Assembly: GCA_903876765.1 (NCBI GenBank)
Contig: CAIRBH010000003.1
Coordinates: 1-64,000 of the forward strand
Reading direction: 5' to 3'
Origin: an uncultured Pseudomonadota bacterium
GTDB lineage: Bacteria; Pseudomonadota; Gammaproteobacteria; Burkholderiales; Methylophilaceae
Length of the DNA stretch: 64,000 bases
Translations under genes and position numbers: made by a program
In this document: piece after piece, positions 8,024 to 18,040 of the stretch
How the letters are laid out: every line of letters starts with the position of its first letter
How positions within the stretch are numbered: the first letter of the stretch is position 1
The notes under the pieces: generated by a model
Told to the model about the DNA's origin: nothing
What the model saw: only the letters and a program-made list of their open reading frames with translations
Database searches by the model: none

Positions 8024-9295
8024 TTACTTAATTAATGGCCCCCAAGCGGGCTCCCGTATATCACCACCAGTTTCGTTGAGGCGCTGCTTAACTCGGCCAT
8101 CTGCCGATACCGCCGCTAAAGCACCATGACCTGCAAGGCGCGTGGCATACAATAACACCCGACCATTGGGCGCAAAACTAGGCGATTCATCTTGCCCACC
8201 TTCGCTTAGCACCTGCACTTGGCCGCTTGCTAAATCTTGCAAGGCCACCCTAAACTTACCGCCATCATTACGCACCATGGCCAAGCTTTTACCATCGGGT
8301 GAAATGCGTGGGCTTAGATTATAACCACCCTCAAAAGTCACGCGTTGCAGCTCTGCGCCGCTAGACGATACTTTGTAAATTTGCGGTCTGCCTCCACGGT
8401 CTGAGCTAAAATAAATCCAGTTGGCATCTGGCGACCAAGTAGGCTCAGTATCTATCGCGCTACTTTTGGTAAGTGGTTTAAGGTCTGTGCCATCCGCATT
8501 AATAATATATAGCTGCGAATTTGCTGCATACGTGAGCACTATGGCTAATTTAGTACCGTCTGGCGACCAAGCAGGCGCGCTGTTGTTGCCCTTAAAGCTA
8601 GCGAGCACGGTACGCTGCCCACTGAGCGACTGCACATAAATAATAGGCTTTTTCTTTTCAAACGATACATAGGCTATTTTACTCCCATCTGGCGACCAGA
8701 CTGGCGAAATAATCGGCTCTTTTGATGACACCATAGTCAGGGCGTTTTCACCATCGGCATCGGCCACTTGTAGCGCGTAACGACCATTCATTTTATTAAT
8801 ATAAGCAATGCGGCTGGCAAATATGCCCGCTTCACCAGTTAATTTTTGGTAAATCGCATCGGCAATTTTATGCGCAGTGGCTCTAAGCTGGTTAGGCGCG
8901 ATATTGTATTGCATACCCGTGAGCTGCGTTTGCTTTAACACATCAACCAGCTGAAAGCTGACGTTCAAACGATTCCCAGTGAGCACTTCTACCTTGCCAA
9001 CGGCCATGGCCTGGGCTTGTAATGCCGCCCACTCTGCATATTTAATTTGGCTAATCTCTGCTGGGCGACTTACTACACCACCTGTTTCTAAAAGCCTGAA
9101 CATCCCTGTACGTTTTAAATCGGCAGCCACAATATTGCTCAGATTATCTGTGGGGTTGCCTACTTGCGCAAAAGGCACTATGGCCAACGGCAATTGCTGG
9201 GCACTGCCCCCAGTAATTTCAATTTCTAAAGCGGCATGGCTAGTTGCGCTTAACAAGAAAGCGATCAACAATAATGTGATTCTAAATGTATGCAT
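8024..9295 (-). CDS. tolB: Tol-Pal system periplasmic protein TolB
   Basis: 423 residues with a signal peptide ending at ATSHA (about residue 21), an N-terminal alpha/beta domain (about 22-155), and a six-bladed propeller with blades marked by SPVWSPDGSKIAYVS, APAWSPDGTKLAIV, EPTWSPDANWIYFSSD, SPRISPDGKSLAMV and SPSFAPNGRVLLYA. TolB binds Pal through the propeller and TolA through its N terminus. It starts 133 bases after tolA, the largest gap inside the operon, so a secondary promoter there is possible. Confidence 0.96.
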   Translation of the reverse strand: MHTFRITLLLIAFLLSATSHAALEIEITGGSAQQLPLAIVPFAQVGNPTDNLSNIVAADLKRTGMFRLLETGGVVSRPAEISQIKYAEWAALQAQAMAVGKVEVLTGNRLNVSFQLVDVLKQTQLTGMQYNIAPNQLRATAHKIADAIYQKLTGEAGIFASRIAYINKMNGRYALQVADADGENALTMVSSKEPIISPVWSPDGSKIAYVSFEKKKPIIYVQSLSGQRTVLASFKGNNSAPAWSPDGTKLAIVLTYAANSQLYIINADGTDLKPLTKSSAIDTEPTWSPDANWIYFSSDRGGRPQIYKVSSSGAELQRVTFEGGYNLSPRISPDGKSLAMVRNDGGKFRVALQDLASGQVQVLSEGGQDESPSFAPNGRVLLYATRLAGHGALAAVSADGRVKQRLNETGGDIREPAWGPLIK

Positions 9296-9428
9296 AAAGG
9301 TTTTAATGCTCTAAGTGATATTGTCGTTCAAATTAAAAATTTAACTGCATTTAACTACTAGGCTAGTTTGGCACAGCCGTATTAACAGTTTATTACCAGC
9401 ACTGATATTTCTTATCCCCACAAAACAG

Positions 9429-10253
9429 CTACTCATTCGGTCTAAATATAAGCTTTAAGCTTCTAAACTGCGAAAATAACGAGCTATCAGCGGGCAATGG
9501 CAAGGGCTGTGAGGCCATAATAGCGCGCTCTACCGCCTCATCACACACTGCCGTGCCGCTAGATTTTACCAACTTAGGCGTGCCACTTAGTTCGCCTGTG
9601 GGCAGCAAGGCTATATCAAATTTAAGTTCAGGGTTGCCGATGCCGCACAATGCTTTATTCACCTTAGTACGTATTTTAGCTTGAATTTTACTTTTAAACT
9701 CATCCACCACACCAGCATTAGCGCTAGCCTTAGCTGATAACAATTGCTGATCACTCTGTGCTTTATCCTCAGCTAAGGCTTCTTGCTGAATTTTTTTAAG
9801 CGCTTCTTTTTCTTTGAGTGACTTATCATTATTCGCCATTTGATCTTTACGAGATTCAGCTTGTAGCGAGGCGAGTTGTTTCTTTTGTTCCAAAGCCAAC
9901 TCTTTTTTGAGCTTATCTGCTATTTTTTTCTGCTCAAGTTCTTTCTGTTTCTTTTCGAGCGCAATGTCAATTTTAGCCTCCTGTTTAACTACAGGCTCAG
10001 GTTCGGCCTTAGGCTCTTCCTTAACTTCAGGCGCGGGTGTTGGCTGCTCTTCTATAATAGGCTTCGCTGGTATAGGTGGCGGCGCTTGCAAATTGGGCAG
10101 GCTATCCCACAACTCAACTTCGGTGACATTGAGCACTGGATGGGCGGCTTTCCAGTTAAATGAAATCAGCAAAGCGCCTAGCAAGGCCAAATGCACGACT
10201 ATTGCCAAGCCGCCTGCCCGCCATGAAACCTCTTTTTCAAAACTTCTAATCAT
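9429..10253 (-). CDS. tolA: Tol-Pal system inner-membrane protein TolA
   Basis: 274 residues: one membrane helix (about 15-33, GLAIVVHLALLGALLISF), a Pro-rich stretch (QAPPPIPAKP), a long Lys/Glu/Gln/Ala coiled coil (about 75-185), and a C-terminal domain (about 190-274) with the GIGNPELKFDIALLPTGEL and ERAIMASQPLPLP pattern of TolA/TonB C-terminal modules. TolA spans the periplasm and couples TolQR proton flow to TolB-Pal. It is shorter than E. coli TolA (421 residues), mostly in the coil. It follows tolR by 20 bases. Confidence 0.93.
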   Translation of the reverse strand: MIRSFEKEVSWRAGGLAIVVHLALLGALLISFNWKAAHPVLNVTEVELWDSLPNLQAPPPIPAKPIIEEQPTPAPEVKEEPKAEPEPVVKQEAKIDIALEKKQKELEQKKIADKLKKELALEQKKQLASLQAESRKDQMANNDKSLKEKEALKKIQQEALAEDKAQSDQQLLSAKASANAGVVDEFKSKIQAKIRTKVNKALCGIGNPELKFDIALLPTGELSGTPKLVKSSGTAVCDEAVERAIMASQPLPLPADSSLFSQFRSLKLIFRPNE

Positions 10254-10273
10254 GTTGTTTGCGTATGTTAAAT

Positions 10274-10672
10274 CTAGGGTGCTGGTGAGAGCAGCAGTCC
10301 CACTTTATCTACTTTGTTTTGTTTGAGTAAATCCATAACAGTGATCACATCGTCATATTTAACGTTTTTATCTGCCGCAATCACAACAGCGCGCTCTGGC
10401 GCTTTATCTAGCGCCTGTCGCACCGCTAGCAGCAATGCATCGCGCGCCATAGGCTGATTGTCTAGTTCAATTTTATTATTAAGCTTAACGGTCAGCACCA
10501 CAGGCGGCACTTGAGATTGCTTTAAGCTTTGGCCGACCTTAGGCAAATCAACCACACCAGGATTAGTCATGGGCGCCGTGACCATAAAAATAACCAGCAA
10601 AACTAAAGTCACGTCAATGTAGGGCACTACATTGATTTGATTCATCATACGACGTTTGCGGGTGCGCGACAT
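10274..10672 (-). CDS. tolR: Tol-Pal proton channel subunit TolR
   Basis: 132 residues of the ExbD/TolR family. The single membrane helix (about 15-38) contains the channel aspartate D20 in VVPYIDVTLVLLVIF, matching E. coli Asp23. The periplasmic half ends VKYDDVITVMDLLKQNKVDKVGL, the part that dimerises. It starts 3 bases after the tolQ stop, so translation is likely coupled. Confidence 0.96.
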   Translation of the reverse strand: MSRTRKRRMMNQINVVPYIDVTLVLLVIFMVTAPMTNPGVVDLPKVGQSLKQSQVPPVVLTVKLNNKIELDNQPMARDALLLAVRQALDKAPERAVVIAADKNVKYDDVITVMDLLKQNKVDKVGLLLSPAP

Positions 10673-10675
10673 GGC

Positions 10676-11356
10676 TTAGCTTTTTCTTTGCAAAATATTG
10701 GTAAATTCTTCCATAAAACTTTCGTAACGTACCGAAAGCCTATCCACACTGCTAGCAAAACGGTTATAAGCAATCACCGCAGGGATGGCGGCAAATAGGC
10801 CAATAGCAGTAGCCACTAACGCTTCGGCAATACCTGGCGCCACTTGACTGAGCGTGGCTTGCGCTACATTAGATAAACCCCTAAACGCATTCATAATACC
10901 CCACACCGTGCCAAATAAGCCTATATACGGACTCACCGAGCCGACTGACGCTAAAAACGGCAGATGGGCATCCAAATCATCTAGTTCACGATTGTAAGCA
11001 GCTCGCATGGCACGACGGGCACCTTCCATGACATCAGAGACTTCCATGCGTGGCTGTTTTTTGTGGCGCACATATTCTTTAAAACCGGCCTCAAATATGC
11101 TGGCCATGCCTTGCGGTTTACGGCGATTGGCGGTCAGACTTTCAAACAACTTGTTTAAATCCCCACCCGCCCAAAAGGCATTTTCAAAATCTTCGGCATT
11201 GGTTTCTGCGCGCTTAATAGTGGCTAATTTTATAAAAATATACCACCAAGAAAATAAAGAAGTGATGATTAAAACGACTAACACCAATTGCACGGGCAAA
11301 CTTGCCCCCGCCACTAGCGAGAATATGGACATATCATTGGCAACGCTTACAGTCAT
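10676..11356 (-). CDS. tolQ: Tol-Pal proton channel subunit TolQ
   Basis: 226 residues of the MotA/TolQ/ExbB family with three membrane segments: about 17-40 (PVQLVLVVLIITSLFSWWYIF), about 132-155 and about 168-195. The second and third carry SVSPYIGLFGTVWGIMNAFR and GIAEALVATAIGLFAAIPAV, which line the proton path with the TolR aspartate. It follows ybgC and is closely coupled to tolR. Confidence 0.96.
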   Translation of the reverse strand: MTVSVANDMSIFSLVAGASLPVQLVLVVLIITSLFSWWYIFIKLATIKRAETNAEDFENAFWAGGDLNKLFESLTANRRKPQGMASIFEAGFKEYVRHKKQPRMEVSDVMEGARRAMRAAYNRELDDLDAHLPFLASVGSVSPYIGLFGTVWGIMNAFRGLSNVAQATLSQVAPGIAEALVATAIGLFAAIPAVIAYNRFASSVDRLSVRYESFMEEFTNILQRKS

Positions 11357-11378
11357 ATTGAATCCTGAGGTATTTTTA

Positions 11379-11783
11379 TCATGATGATAGGGTAATTTTT
11401 TGCTTAATTTCAGCAGGAATAGCTACTGGCTTAAAGCTAAGCGCATCGACAAACGCTGCTTTAACTTGCGCTTCAACCAGCAAAACACCATCGCGTTGTA
11501 TGCTTTGCGCCATGACCAGGCTGCTATGGCCAGTCGCGCTAAGCGCACAATGCACCAACAGCATATCGTTAAAATAGGCGGGCTTCTTAAAATGAATCGA
11601 CAAGCTATGAATAACGATAATCACGCCATGCTGCTGTTTTAGTGTGGTTTGCTCAAAACCCATGGCGCGTAGCCATTCGGTTCGAGCACGCTCCATAAAG
11701 TTTAAATAATTAGAGTGGTAGACCACCCCACCGCTATCGGTGTCTTCGTAGTAGACTCGAATTGGCCAGCCAAATGGTTTCAC
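11379..11783 (-). CDS. ybgC: Tol-Pal-associated acyl-CoA thioesterase YbgC
   Basis: 134 residues with a single hotdog fold. [26 protein letters not shown] contains the catalytic Asp (about D16) and the conserved hotdog helix. YbgC hydrolyses short acyl-CoA or acyl-ACP and is the usual first gene of tol operons. The start is GTG at 11783, overlapping the ruvB stop in a GTGA, so the two are translationally coupled and the tol genes are physically part of the ruv transcription unit. Confidence 0.94.
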   Translation of the reverse strand: MKPFGWPIRVYYEDTDSGGVVYHSNYLNFMERARTEWLRAMGFEQTTLKQQHGVIIVIHSLSIHFKKPAYFNDMLLVHCALSATGHSSLVMAQSIQRDGVLLVEAQVKAAFVDALSFKPVAIPAEIKQKITLSS

Positions 11784-12814
11784 TCTTGCCAGGCCTCATT
11801 GGCTAAGTGTTTAGGAATAGCTAAACCAAAATGCTGATAGGCAAGCTGGGTTGCGATGCGTCCTCGCGGGGTACGCATCAAATAACCCTGCTGAATTAAA
11901 TAAGGCTCTAGCACGTCTTCTATGGTTTCGCGCTCTTCACCAATTGCGGCAGCTAAGTTATCTAAGCCGACTGGGCCACCAGAAAATTTTTCTAATACCG
12001 CCAAAAGTAGCTTTCTATCCATCACATCAAAGCCCAACTTATCAACATCCAGCATTTTTAGCGCGGCATCGGCCACTTCGGCTGACACCGTGCCATCGCC
12101 TTTGACTTGGGCATAATCTCGCACCCGACGCAACAGCCGATTGGCAATGCGCGGTGTGCCGCGTGAGCGTTTGGCAATTTCTAAGGATCCTGTGTCCACC
12201 ATTTCTACTTCGAGCAAGCCAGCACTGCGATGCACAATACGCGCTAGCTCTTCTGCGGTATAAAATTCTAAGCGCGAAACGATGCCAAAACGATCACGCA
12301 AGGGGTTGGTCAGCATCCCAGCCCGCGTGGTGGCGCCAATTAAGGTAAAAGGTGGCAAATCAAGTCGCACACTTCGAGCGGCAGGGCCTTCGCCTATCAT
12401 AATGTCCAACCTATAGTCTTCCATCGCTGGGTAGAGGATTTCTTCTACCACGGGTGAAAGGCGGTGAATTTCATCAATAAACAATACATCATTCGGCTCT
12501 AAATTAGTCAACAACGCCGCCAAATCGCCAGCACGCTCTAACACTGGGCCTGAGGTTTGCCGCAGATTAACGCCCATTTCTTTAGCAATAATATGCGCCA
12601 AAGTAGTCTTACCCAAACCTGGTGGCCCAAACAACAATACGTGATCTAGCGCCTCACTACGACCGCGCGCGGCGTTGATAAAAATCTCTAGCTGGCTACG
12701 GGCTTTTTCTTGTCCCACGTATTCATCTAATAATTTTGGGCGCAGCGCCCGCTCTAATGCCTCCTCACGCGGACTTTCGGCATCAGGAGCAATGAGGCGG
12801 TCTGTTTCAATCAT
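11780..12814 (-). CDS. ruvB: Holliday junction branch migration motor RuvB
   Basis: 344 residues, the usual length. Walker A is GPPGLGKTT (residues 63-71), Walker B ends FIDEIH (D114-E115), followed by sensor GATTRAG, the RDRFGI arginine finger and the C-terminal winged helix ([14 protein letters not shown]). RuvB hexamers pump DNA through the RuvA-bound junction using ATP. It starts 76 bases after ruvA and overlaps ybgC by four bases. Confidence 0.98.
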   Translation of the reverse strand: MIETDRLIAPDAESPREEALERALRPKLLDEYVGQEKARSQLEIFINAARGRSEALDHVLLFGPPGLGKTTLAHIIAKEMGVNLRQTSGPVLERAGDLAALLTNLEPNDVLFIDEIHRLSPVVEEILYPAMEDYRLDIMIGEGPAARSVRLDLPPFTLIGATTRAGMLTNPLRDRFGIVSRLEFYTAEELARIVHRSAGLLEVEMVDTGSLEIAKRSRGTPRIANRLLRRVRDYAQVKGDGTVSAEVADAALKMLDVDKLGFDVMDRKLLLAVLEKFSGGPVGLDNLAAAIGEERETIEDVLEPYLIQQGYLMRTPRGRIATQLAYQHFGLAIPKHLANEAWQE

Positions 12815-12890
12815 GTATGATATTTCCCAAAATTATTTGGCCTTAATATACCAAGGCTAATGCCCGATTAATCGGCCAATTCAGCCTATG

Positions 12891-13469
12891 TTATTTTGAT
12901 AACGATTTTAATGCCAGCTTAATACCTTCGGCAACGGTTGCATCGGCAGCTAACAACTTAACCGCAGCTAAGGCTTCACGCTCATTGTACCCTAATGAAA
13001 TAAGGGCATTGAGCACATCGCTACTGGCTGATTTTGGCTGATGGGCATTTGCGCTGCTAAGGGCCGATACGCTGAACTTATCTTTAAGCTCTAGCAATAG
13101 CCGCTCTGCGGTTTTTTTGCCCACACCAGGGACGCGCGTCAGCATGGCGGCATCTTGCATAGCCACCGCTTGTACTAAATCGTCTATGGACAATCCGCTT
13201 AAAATCGCAAGCGCTGACTTTGCCCCTATGCCGTTGACTTTGAGTAATTGCCTAAAAGTCACCCGCTCTTGATCACTGCCAAAACCATACAACAATTGCG
13301 CATCTTCACGCACCACAAAGTGGGTCAATATCACCACTTTTTCACCAATAGCGGGCAAATTATAAAAAGTACTCATAGGCACTTCACATTCATAACCCAC
13401 GCCATGGCAGTCTATTAACAGCAAAGGTGGCGTTTTTTCTAATAGCGTGCCGTTCAAACGTCCTATCAT
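12891..13469 (-). CDS. ruvA: Holliday junction recognition protein RuvA
   Basis: From ATG 13469 the protein is 192 residues. It has the N-terminal OB fold ([12 protein letters not shown]), two helix-hairpin-helix motifs ([12 protein letters not shown] and [16 protein letters not shown]), and a C-terminal RuvB-contact domain ([17 protein letters not shown]). RuvA tetramers hold the four-way junction for RuvB. The ATG overlaps the stop of the prenyltransferase gene as ATGA; an upstream in-frame start at 13481 is possible but less likely. Confidence 0.97.
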   Translation of the reverse strand: MIGRLNGTLLEKTPPLLLIDCHGVGYECEVPMSTFYNLPAIGEKVVILTHFVVREDAQLLYGFGSDQERVTFRQLLKVNGIGAKSALAILSGLSIDDLVQAVAMQDAAMLTRVPGVGKKTAERLLLELKDKFSVSALSSANAHQPKSASSDVLNALISLGYNEREALAAVKLLAADATVAEGIKLALKSLSK

Positions 13470-14416
13470 GTGAGCTCCCATAACATAATTAATGCTAACA
13501 ATAGCGCATGGCTAAGCATAGCGGCAAGTGTCAGTTTTATTGCAGATAATAGCTTACTGGGTTGTAGCGCAAATTGATGCAATAGCCCAGTCGCGCGCGC
13601 CGAAAAAAATAATGGCAAAGCCGACACTAATGCTAACTTAGGCAAGGCTTGTACATAAACAAAAAATACTAGCCAAATAAGCGCTAGCAGTGCCAATACT
13701 GGATAAATGAATACCGCCTGCGCTAGTGGCAATCTGACCACCCAATGCTGTTTACCTGCCAGCGCATCAGCCTTACGGTCAGGGAATTGATTGATATAAA
13801 GTAAATTGGTCACCAATAATGCGCATGGCATACCTATGATTAGGGGCTGCATAGCAAAAGTGCCACGTTGAACAAAATCTGCCCCTATAGTGATGCCTAT
13901 AAAGCCTGCGGTGACACAAAATTCACCGAGGCCACGGCTATTCAAACGTAATGGTGGCGCAGAGTAAGCCCAGCCTAGCAATAGGCCAATTAGCCCTATC
14001 ATAAGCAAGCCCGCCCCCAGCAGCCATGACAAATATACGCCACCTAAGATGACCAGCCACAATAACAAATAGGCAAAATTTGCCGTCTGCGCTGTGCTCA
14101 ACACCCCGTTCTGAATAAATCGACTGCCGCCAGTGTAGGGGTATAAACGCTCGGTATTAAGTGCATCTGTGCCATTGAGCGCATCAAAGTAATCATTGAG
14201 CACATTCACCGCTGCATGGACTAACAAGGCCAGCAGCAAGGCCAGTGCTGCGGTTGCTGCCTGAAAACTGACCCCAGAGTATACCGCGCCGAGCAAGCCC
14301 AGCAAATAGGCAGATAAAGTTGCTAATAGAAAAGCTGGGCGCGTGGCAGCAAAATACAGGGTGATAGGATTGGCGTATTTTGCCAATGTAGGCTCTCTAT
14401 GGTTTAACGCTGCCAT
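13466..14416 (-). CDS. UbiA-family membrane prenyltransferase
   Basis: 316 residues with about nine hydrophobic segments. The first prenyl-diphosphate/Mg motif is [12 protein letters not shown] (about residue 70), and the second reads [14 protein letters not shown] (about 209-222). The layout resembles MenA-like 1,4-dihydroxy-2-naphthoate prenyltransferases more than UbiA or heme O synthases. Ubiquinone-using betaproteobacteria normally lack menaquinone genes, so the substrate is open. It sits inside the ruv operon: its ATG overlaps the ruvC stop by one base (TAATG) and its stop overlaps ruvA. Confidence 0.85.
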   Translation of the reverse strand: MAALNHREPTLAKYANPITLYFAATRPAFLLATLSAYLLGLLGAVYSGVSFQAATAALALLLALLVHAAVNVLNDYFDALNGTDALNTERLYPYTGGSRFIQNGVLSTAQTANFAYLLLWLVILGGVYLSWLLGAGLLMIGLIGLLLGWAYSAPPLRLNSRGLGEFCVTAGFIGITIGADFVQRGTFAMQPLIIGMPCALLVTNLLYINQFPDRKADALAGKQHWVVRLPLAQAVFIYPVLALLALIWLVFFVYVQALPKLALVSALPLFFSARATGLLHQFALQPSKLLSAIKLTLAAMLSHALLLALIMLWELT

Positions 14417-14979
14417 TACACCAAACGCCCTGCTCGTACCCGATAGCCAGCGGTAGCGAGTTTACCAAGGCCTTGGCCACCATGCGCGTGACAAATAGCG
14501 CAAGCCAAGGCATCGGCAGAATCTGGCTTAGGTGTGGCAGGTAAATTAAGTAGGCGTTTGACCATTTCTTGCACCTGCTCTTTTTGTGCATGGCCGTTGC
14601 CCACCACAGCCTGTTTGACTTGTAGTGCGGTATATTCGGCCACGCTCAAATGACGTATAACCGCCGCACTGATAGCAGCGCCTCGGGCTTGACCTAGCAA
14701 TAATGTGGACTGTGGATTGACATTCACAAAGACTTTTTCTATCGCCACTTGGTTGGGTTGGTAGGTATCTATCACCTCAAACAAACCGTCTAAAATAATT
14801 TTTAAGCGGGCTGGCAGTTCCTCATGGTCATCTTCACCCGCCACTTTATTTTTTTTACCGCTGGCGGTTTTAATCGTGCCACTGGCAATATAGCTGATTT
14901 TTTCGCCGACTTTTTCAATAATGCCAAACCCTGTCAAACGCAGGCCAGGGTCAATACCAAGGATTCTGATGATGCTCAC
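14416..14979 (-). CDS. ruvC: Crossover junction endonuclease RuvC
   Basis: 187 residues. The four catalytic acids of the RNase H-like fold are visible: D10 (ILGIDPGLR), E81 (VAIEKVFV), D153 and D156 ([14 protein letters not shown]), equivalent to E. coli D7, E66, D138 and D141. It resolves Holliday junctions held by RuvAB. Compared with E. coli there is a short Lys/Glu/Asp-rich insert at about residues 40-55. The start is GTG at 14979, overlapping the yebC stop (TAGTG). Confidence 0.97.
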   Translation of the reverse strand: MSIIRILGIDPGLRLTGFGIIEKVGEKISYIASGTIKTASGKKNKVAGEDDHEELPARLKIILDGLFEVIDTYQPNQVAIEKVFVNVNPQSTLLLGQARGAAISAAVIRHLSVAEYTALQVKQAVVGNGHAQKEQVQEMVKRLLNLPATPKPDSADALACAICHAHGGQGLGKLATAGYRVRAGRLV

Positions 14980-15704
14980 TATTGATCAATTAAAGCGCTG
15001 GTATAAACATCCTGAACATCGTCTAAATCTTCCAGTGCATCTAATATTTTCTGCATTTTCACTGCATCATCCCCAGTGAACTCTACTTCGTTCATGGCTT
15101 TCATGGTTACTTCGGCGATCACGGCCTTTAGGCCAGCTGCTTCCATGGCCTCTTTTACCGCCATAAAATCTTGAGGCGCGGTGATAACTTCAATACTGCC
15201 ATCCTCATCGCTGACTATGTCTTCTGCACCCGCTTCTAATGCTGTTTCCATCACTTGATCTTCACTTGTGCCAGGCTCATACACCAAACTACCGCAATGC
15301 TTAAACATAAACGCCACTGAACCATCTGTACCTAAATTACCGCCAAACTTAGTCAGCGCATGACGTACATCAGCCACGGCACGCTGTTTGTTATCGGTCA
15401 AGCAATCAATAATAATGGCCGCGCCGTTAATGCCATAGCCTTCATAACGAATTTCTTCGTAGTTCACGCCTTCTAACTCGCCCGTGCCTTTTTTAATAGC
15501 GCGCATAATATTATCCGCTGGCATATTTTCTTCTTTTGCCTCAGCCACTGCCGCCCGCAAACGCGGATTCATCGTCACGTCACCGCCACTTAAACGTGCC
15601 GCTACGGTGATTTCTTTAATAATTTTAGTGAAAATTTTACCGCGCTTTGCATCTTGCCGACCTTTGCGGTGCTGAATATTTGCCCACTTACTATGACCTG
15701 CCAT
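14979..15704 (-). CDS. yebC: YebC/PmpR-family protein
   Basis: 241 residues with the family's signature start ([18 protein letters not shown]), the central [13 protein letters not shown] motif and an acidic C-terminal part. The family was described as DNA-binding regulators; more recent work links it to easing ribosome stalling at proline runs. It heads the leftward yebC-ruvCAB-tol run, a conserved placement in proteobacteria. Confidence 0.95.
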   Translation of the reverse strand: MAGHSKWANIQHRKGRQDAKRGKIFTKIIKEITVAARLSGGDVTMNPRLRAAVAEAKEENMPADNIMRAIKKGTGELEGVNYEEIRYEGYGINGAAIIIDCLTDNKQRAVADVRHALTKFGGNLGTDGSVAFMFKHCGSLVYEPGTSEDQVMETALEAGAEDIVSDEDGSIEVITAPQDFMAVKEAMEAAGLKAVIAEVTMKAMNEVEFTGDDAVKMQKILDALEDLDDVQDVYTSALIDQ

Positions 15705-15765
15705 TTGACTAACCCTTAATACTGAATAAATAAGATAATTTTAACACAAGCCTATGTTGCCCTCG

Positions 15766-16677
15766 TTATTCCTGACCTTGCGCTGGGTCAATTTGCGTGT
15801 GTTTTCGTATGCTAATGAAAGAAATAGTAATTAAAGACAGGGCAATAAAAACCATGCCGACTAATTCTTGATGATTAGGCACTTCATTGAGCTGTATCCA
15901 TGCGGCAATCACCCCTATCACTGGCGCTAGCATAGACGCCATGCTGGCCACCCCAGCTTGTAGCCGCTGTAATGCGTATAGCCACAACACCCAAGCCACA
16001 CAGCCGCTTAAAATAACATTAAACAACACGGTAAAAATAAAAGTACTGGTCCACTGTATAGGCGGGGCAGGCAAAATCATAGCGACGATAATAATCGGTA
16101 TAGAGCCCAGCAACATGGGCCAAGCGGTCAGATTGAGTAAATCTAAATGTGGCGAGCGCCTGTGCAATTTTTTAGAAATAATGGCAGATATTGCCCAAGA
16201 AATGCCGGAACACAAAGCCAAAAACATACTAAAACCATCGGCTTTAATGTGTAAGGGGTCAAAAATCAGCACCATGCCAAATAAAGCAAATACCACGGCC
16301 AGCCACTGCCAGCCTTGTACTTTTTCGCCCAACATCGGCCAAGCTAGCAACATCACCCAAAATGGCATGGTATAAGTCAGCACCGCCGTTTTGCCTGCGC
16401 CACCCTCAACTAAGGCCCAAATCAGCAAGCCAGTAAAACCGCAAGTTTGCAATAAACCTAAGGCAAGCATGGTGGGGAACTCTTTTAACGCCATGGGCCT
16501 GTTCGTTAAATAAATCAGCACGAATAGCACTAGCGCACCCAAAAATGTACGCATGGCGGCAAATTGAAATGGGCTGGCAAATTGCACCGCCAATTTCATC
16601 ACCACCCAGTTATACCCCCAAATCAGCGTTAGTATAAAAAGTGCCATTAAAGCTTTTACGACTATATTTTTTTGCAT
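15766..16677 (-). CDS. EamA/DMT-superfamily transporter
   Basis: 303 residues with ten predicted membrane helices arranged as two EamA repeats (about 8-140 and 150-290). The repeat ends AVLTYTMPFWVMLLAWPMLGE and ASMASMLAPVIGVIAAWIQLNE are characteristic. Members export amino acids or other small metabolites; the substrate here cannot be told. A single gene, ending 61 bases before yebC starts. Confidence 0.88.
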   Translation of the reverse strand: MQKNIVVKALMALFILTLIWGYNWVVMKLAVQFASPFQFAAMRTFLGALVLFVLIYLTNRPMALKEFPTMLALGLLQTCGFTGLLIWALVEGGAGKTAVLTYTMPFWVMLLAWPMLGEKVQGWQWLAVVFALFGMVLIFDPLHIKADGFSMFLALCSGISWAISAIISKKLHRRSPHLDLLNLTAWPMLLGSIPIIIVAMILPAPPIQWTSTFIFTVLFNVILSGCVAWVLWLYALQRLQAGVASMASMLAPVIGVIAAWIQLNEVPNHQELVGMVFIALSLITISFISIRKHTQIDPAQGQE

Positions 16678-16774
16678 GGCTTAACTTTTTCTGCTCGATT
16701 TTTTCATTTAGCATGTTGCTATATGCATTATAAGGTGTATATTTTTATGCAGCACCAATTAGGAGGAAAAAACA

Positions 16775-17206
16775 ATGAAAACTATAAAACAATTACTTGC
16801 CAGTAAAAAATATAAAGAGGTCATTTCAATCGCACCTCACCGCCCAGTCTATGATGCATTGGTCGTTTTGGCCGAGTATGAAATCGGCGCTTTAGTGGTG
16901 CTAGAGGGTGAAAAATTAGTCGGCATATTCTCTGAACGTGACTATGCCCGCGAAGTGATCCTGCAAGGCAGGTCGTCCAAAACTACTGCTATTAGCGAGG
17001 TAATGACCACCGCGGTCATCTCAGCGAAGCTTACCGACACAGTAGAACAAGCCATGTCAGTCATGTCTGAAAAGCGCATTCGGCATTTGCCCGTGCTAGA
17101 TAATGGTCAGGTGATAGGAATGTTATCCATAGGGGACGTGGTAAAAGAAACCATAGAGTTCCAGCATCGCCTGATTAAGCAATTAGAAAGTTATATTACT
17201 GGCTAA
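16775..17206 (+). CDS. CBS-pair domain protein
   Basis: 143 residues made almost wholly of two CBS domains (about 12-65 and 75-135), with motifs GALVVLEGEKLVGIFSERDY and IRHLPVLDNGQVIGMLSIGDV. CBS pairs bind adenine nucleotides such as AMP, ATP or NADH and act as energy or redox sensors; the partner is unknown. A strong ribosome site TAGGAGGAA precedes the ATG and a strong terminator follows, so it is a single-gene unit. Confidence 0.88.
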   Translation: MKTIKQLLASKKYKEVISIAPHRPVYDALVVLAEYEIGALVVLEGEKLVGIFSERDYAREVILQGRSSKTTAISEVMTTAVISAKLTDTVEQAMSVMSEKRIRHLPVLDNGQVIGMLSIGDVVKETIEFQHRLIKQLESYITG

Positions 17207-17228
17207 GCGTTTAAACACATCGCGCTTT

Positions 17229-17267
17229 AAAAAGCCTAACAAAATAATAATTTGTTAGGCTTTTTTA
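17229..17267 (+). terminator. Rho-independent terminator after the CBS gene
   Basis: A perfect 15-bp stem AAAAAGCCTAACAAA (17229-17243) and TTTGTTAGGCTTTTT (17251-17265) with a 7-base loop and a T run. Confidence 0.93.
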
Positions 17268-17373
17268 TTACTTATAAACGCTATGATGTCTCTGATGCAC
17301 AAAGTTATATAAATTAATAAGATAAGATTCAGACCTGCCCTATAGCTTACATTTAAGGACTCACTTTTATACA

Positions 17374-18000
17374 ATGAAAAAATTTACGGTGCTATTATCG
17401 TTCTTATATTCACTTATTACATCAAATTCCGTTATGGCTATTGAAGAACCAAAATTTATTCTCATTGAAAAAGAAAACTCTTTTGAACTGCGTGCGTACC
17501 AACCTAAAATCATTGCCGAAGTTCACGTTGATGGTGATATGAGTGAGTCGACTAGAAAGGGTTTTAGATTAATTGCTGACTTCATATTTGGAAATAATAC
17601 GTCCCCGTCAGGGGGGAATATAAAAATTAATATGACTGCACCGGTATCAGTTGGAGAAGAATCTAAAAAAATATCAATGACGGCACCCGTAGGTATTCAG
17701 AAAGATATAAAGGGATGGAAGGTTTATTTTGTGATGCCAAGTCAATACACCTTAGACACGCTTCCCGCTCCCAATAACGCCCAAGTAAGTATAAAACAAG
17801 TACCTGCAAAGAGATTTGCAGTTATTAGGTTCACTGGTTTTGTAGACGAAGATAAGATGGGTCAGAAAGTTAAAGAGTTAAATGATTGGGTTGTTAAGAA
17901 AAACCTAAAACCCCTTAACAGCCCAGAGCTAGCAAGATATAACCCACCATGGACTTTGCCCTTTTTAAGACGAAACGAAATCATGGTGGAAGTTGACTAG
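17374..18000 (+). CDS. SOUL-family heme-binding protein, exported
   Basis: 208 residues beginning with a signal-like sequence (about 1-22, ending SVMA). The body follows the SOUL/HBP pattern: FILIEKENSFELRAYQP, GFRLIADFIFGNN, INMTAPVSV, ISMTAPVGI, VYFVMPSQYTLDTLPAP and the end PPWTLPFLRRNEIMVEV. Family members bind heme or related tetrapyrroles; the bacterial role is not known. Convergent with trhP, with 40 bases between the stops. Confidence 0.9.
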   Translation: MKKFTVLLSFLYSLITSNSVMAIEEPKFILIEKENSFELRAYQPKIIAEVHVDGDMSESTRKGFRLIADFIFGNNTSPSGGNIKINMTAPVSVGEESKKISMTAPVGIQKDIKGWKVYFVMPSQYTLDTLPAPNNAQVSIKQVPAKRFAVIRFTGFVDEDKMGQKVKELNDWVVKKNLKPLNSPELARYNPPWTLPFLRRNEIMVEVD

Positions 18001-18040
18001 CTCATTCTAGCTGCCATGTGCGTCAGAGACATAATAGCGC

